Notes under the pieces: model-generated
What the model saw: the letters and a program-made list of their open reading frames with translations, nothing else
Told to the model about the DNA's origin: nothing
Databases searched by the model: none
Shown: piece after piece, positions 63,823 to 64,000 of the stretch
Numbering within the stretch: position 1 is the stretch's first letter
How the letters are laid out: each line of letters starts with the position of its first letter
Position numbers and translations under genes: made by a program
NCBI RefSeq assembly: GCF_030296835.1
Contig: NZ_AP027922.1
Location: 2,542,001-2,606,000 of the forward strand
DNA from: Pseudoalteromonas sp. MM1
GTDB taxonomy: Bacteria > Pseudomonadota > Gammaproteobacteria > Enterobacterales > Alteromonadaceae
Direction: 5' to 3'
DNA: 64,000 bases

Positions 63823-64000
63823 ATGAGTTCAGCTCCAGATAGTGGTTGGTTTGGCCACCCTAAAGGACTTTCGACATTGTTTTTCACTGAGATGTGGGAA
63901 CGAATGAGTTACTACGGCATGCGAGCTATGCTCGTATTGTTTATGACAGCAAGCTTACAACAAGAAGGGTTAGGCTTTACTGTTGCTTCAGCGGCTGCAA
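63823..64000 (+). CDS. POT-family proton-dependent peptide transporter, C-terminus cut by right edge
   Basis: 59 codons from ATG at 63823, preceded by [34 protein letters not shown] contains the POT signature ExxERxxYYG of helix 1 that couples protons to di- and tripeptide uptake. [12 protein letters not shown] before it is typical of the DtpT/YdgR group. The rest lies outside the window. Confidence 0.9.
   Translation, partial: MSSAPDSGWFGHPKGLSTLFFTEMWERMSYYGMRAMLVLFMTASLQQEGLGFTVASAAA

Overview
The window is 64 kb of AT-rich chromosome from a marine gammaproteobacterium, most likely Pseudoalteromonas or a close Alteromonadales relative. The evidence is the combination of FimV with highly acidic repeats, the rnt/motY divergent pair, the ribF-ileS-lspA-fkpB-ispH cluster, a TyrR-type regulator, a tmRNA with tag ANDDNYSLAA, and two families of short inverted-repeat elements. 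Species assignment is inference; no database could be searched. Nearly everything is ordinary chromosomal gene content. There are no tRNAs or rRNAs, no CRISPR array, no integrase or transposase gene, and no prophage.

Layout. 1-6810 (minus strand): fimV (cut by the left edge, two tandem-repeat blocks), asd, pdxB, fabB with a FabR-like operator upstream. 6992-11658 (plus): mnmC, a small secreted protein, an NAD(P)-binding oxidoreductase and a two-helix membrane protein. 11746-12102: ssrA. 12369-20834: a FapA-family (DUF342) protein, rnt, motY, a DMT exporter, tyrP with a TyrR-like box, ggt, a GNAT acetyltransferase and a lipoprotein. 20944-30531: glnB and the type IV pilus region: two FimT-like pseudopilins on the plus strand facing pilV-pilW-pilX-pilY1-pilE on the minus strand, plus an AlgZ/AlgR-like sensor and LytTR regulator next to pilV. 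A 20-bp-period direct repeat matching the LytTR half-site pattern lies just upstream of pilV. 30572-37900: ispH, fkpB, lspA, ileS, ribF, murJ, then rpsT (UUG start) on the other strand. 38740-48946: an orphan receiver, small membrane proteins, smrA, a GhrA-like dehydrogenase, an OlsF-like fused acyltransferase, dapE, ompW, a thioesterase, a secreted protein and tyrR.

49156-63414 is a complete E. coli-type (class II) cellulose locus in two divergent operons: bcsE-bcsF-bcsG leftwards and bcsR-bcsQ-bcsA-bcsB-bcsZ-bcsC rightwards. The synthase BcsA keeps its glycosyltransferase and PilZ motifs, BcsE keeps both c-di-GMP contact motifs, and BcsG keeps its catalytic residues, so phosphoethanolamine-cellulose is the expected product. 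The exception is BcsZ: the general base Asp of the E. coli enzyme is Asn here. bcsF (57 aa) and bcsR (59 aa) are small genes that ORF callers can miss. The right edge cuts a POT-family peptide transporter.

The repeats deserve attention. Element A occurs as a 363-bp copy (22621-22983) and as a 63-bp copy (47309-47371) that equals the long one minus exactly 300 bp between two TTCAA words; in both, the terminal CTAG supplies the stop codon of the neighbouring gene. Element B occurs as 202 bp (38525-38726) and 162 bp (63583-63744), differing by a 40-bp block. Interiors of both families carry small palindromes around CATCCATG. I found no clearly new defence or biosynthetic system; the best leads are the BcsZ Asp-to-Asn change, the putative LytTR operator of the pilin operon, the nested repeats and a few undescribed small proteins.
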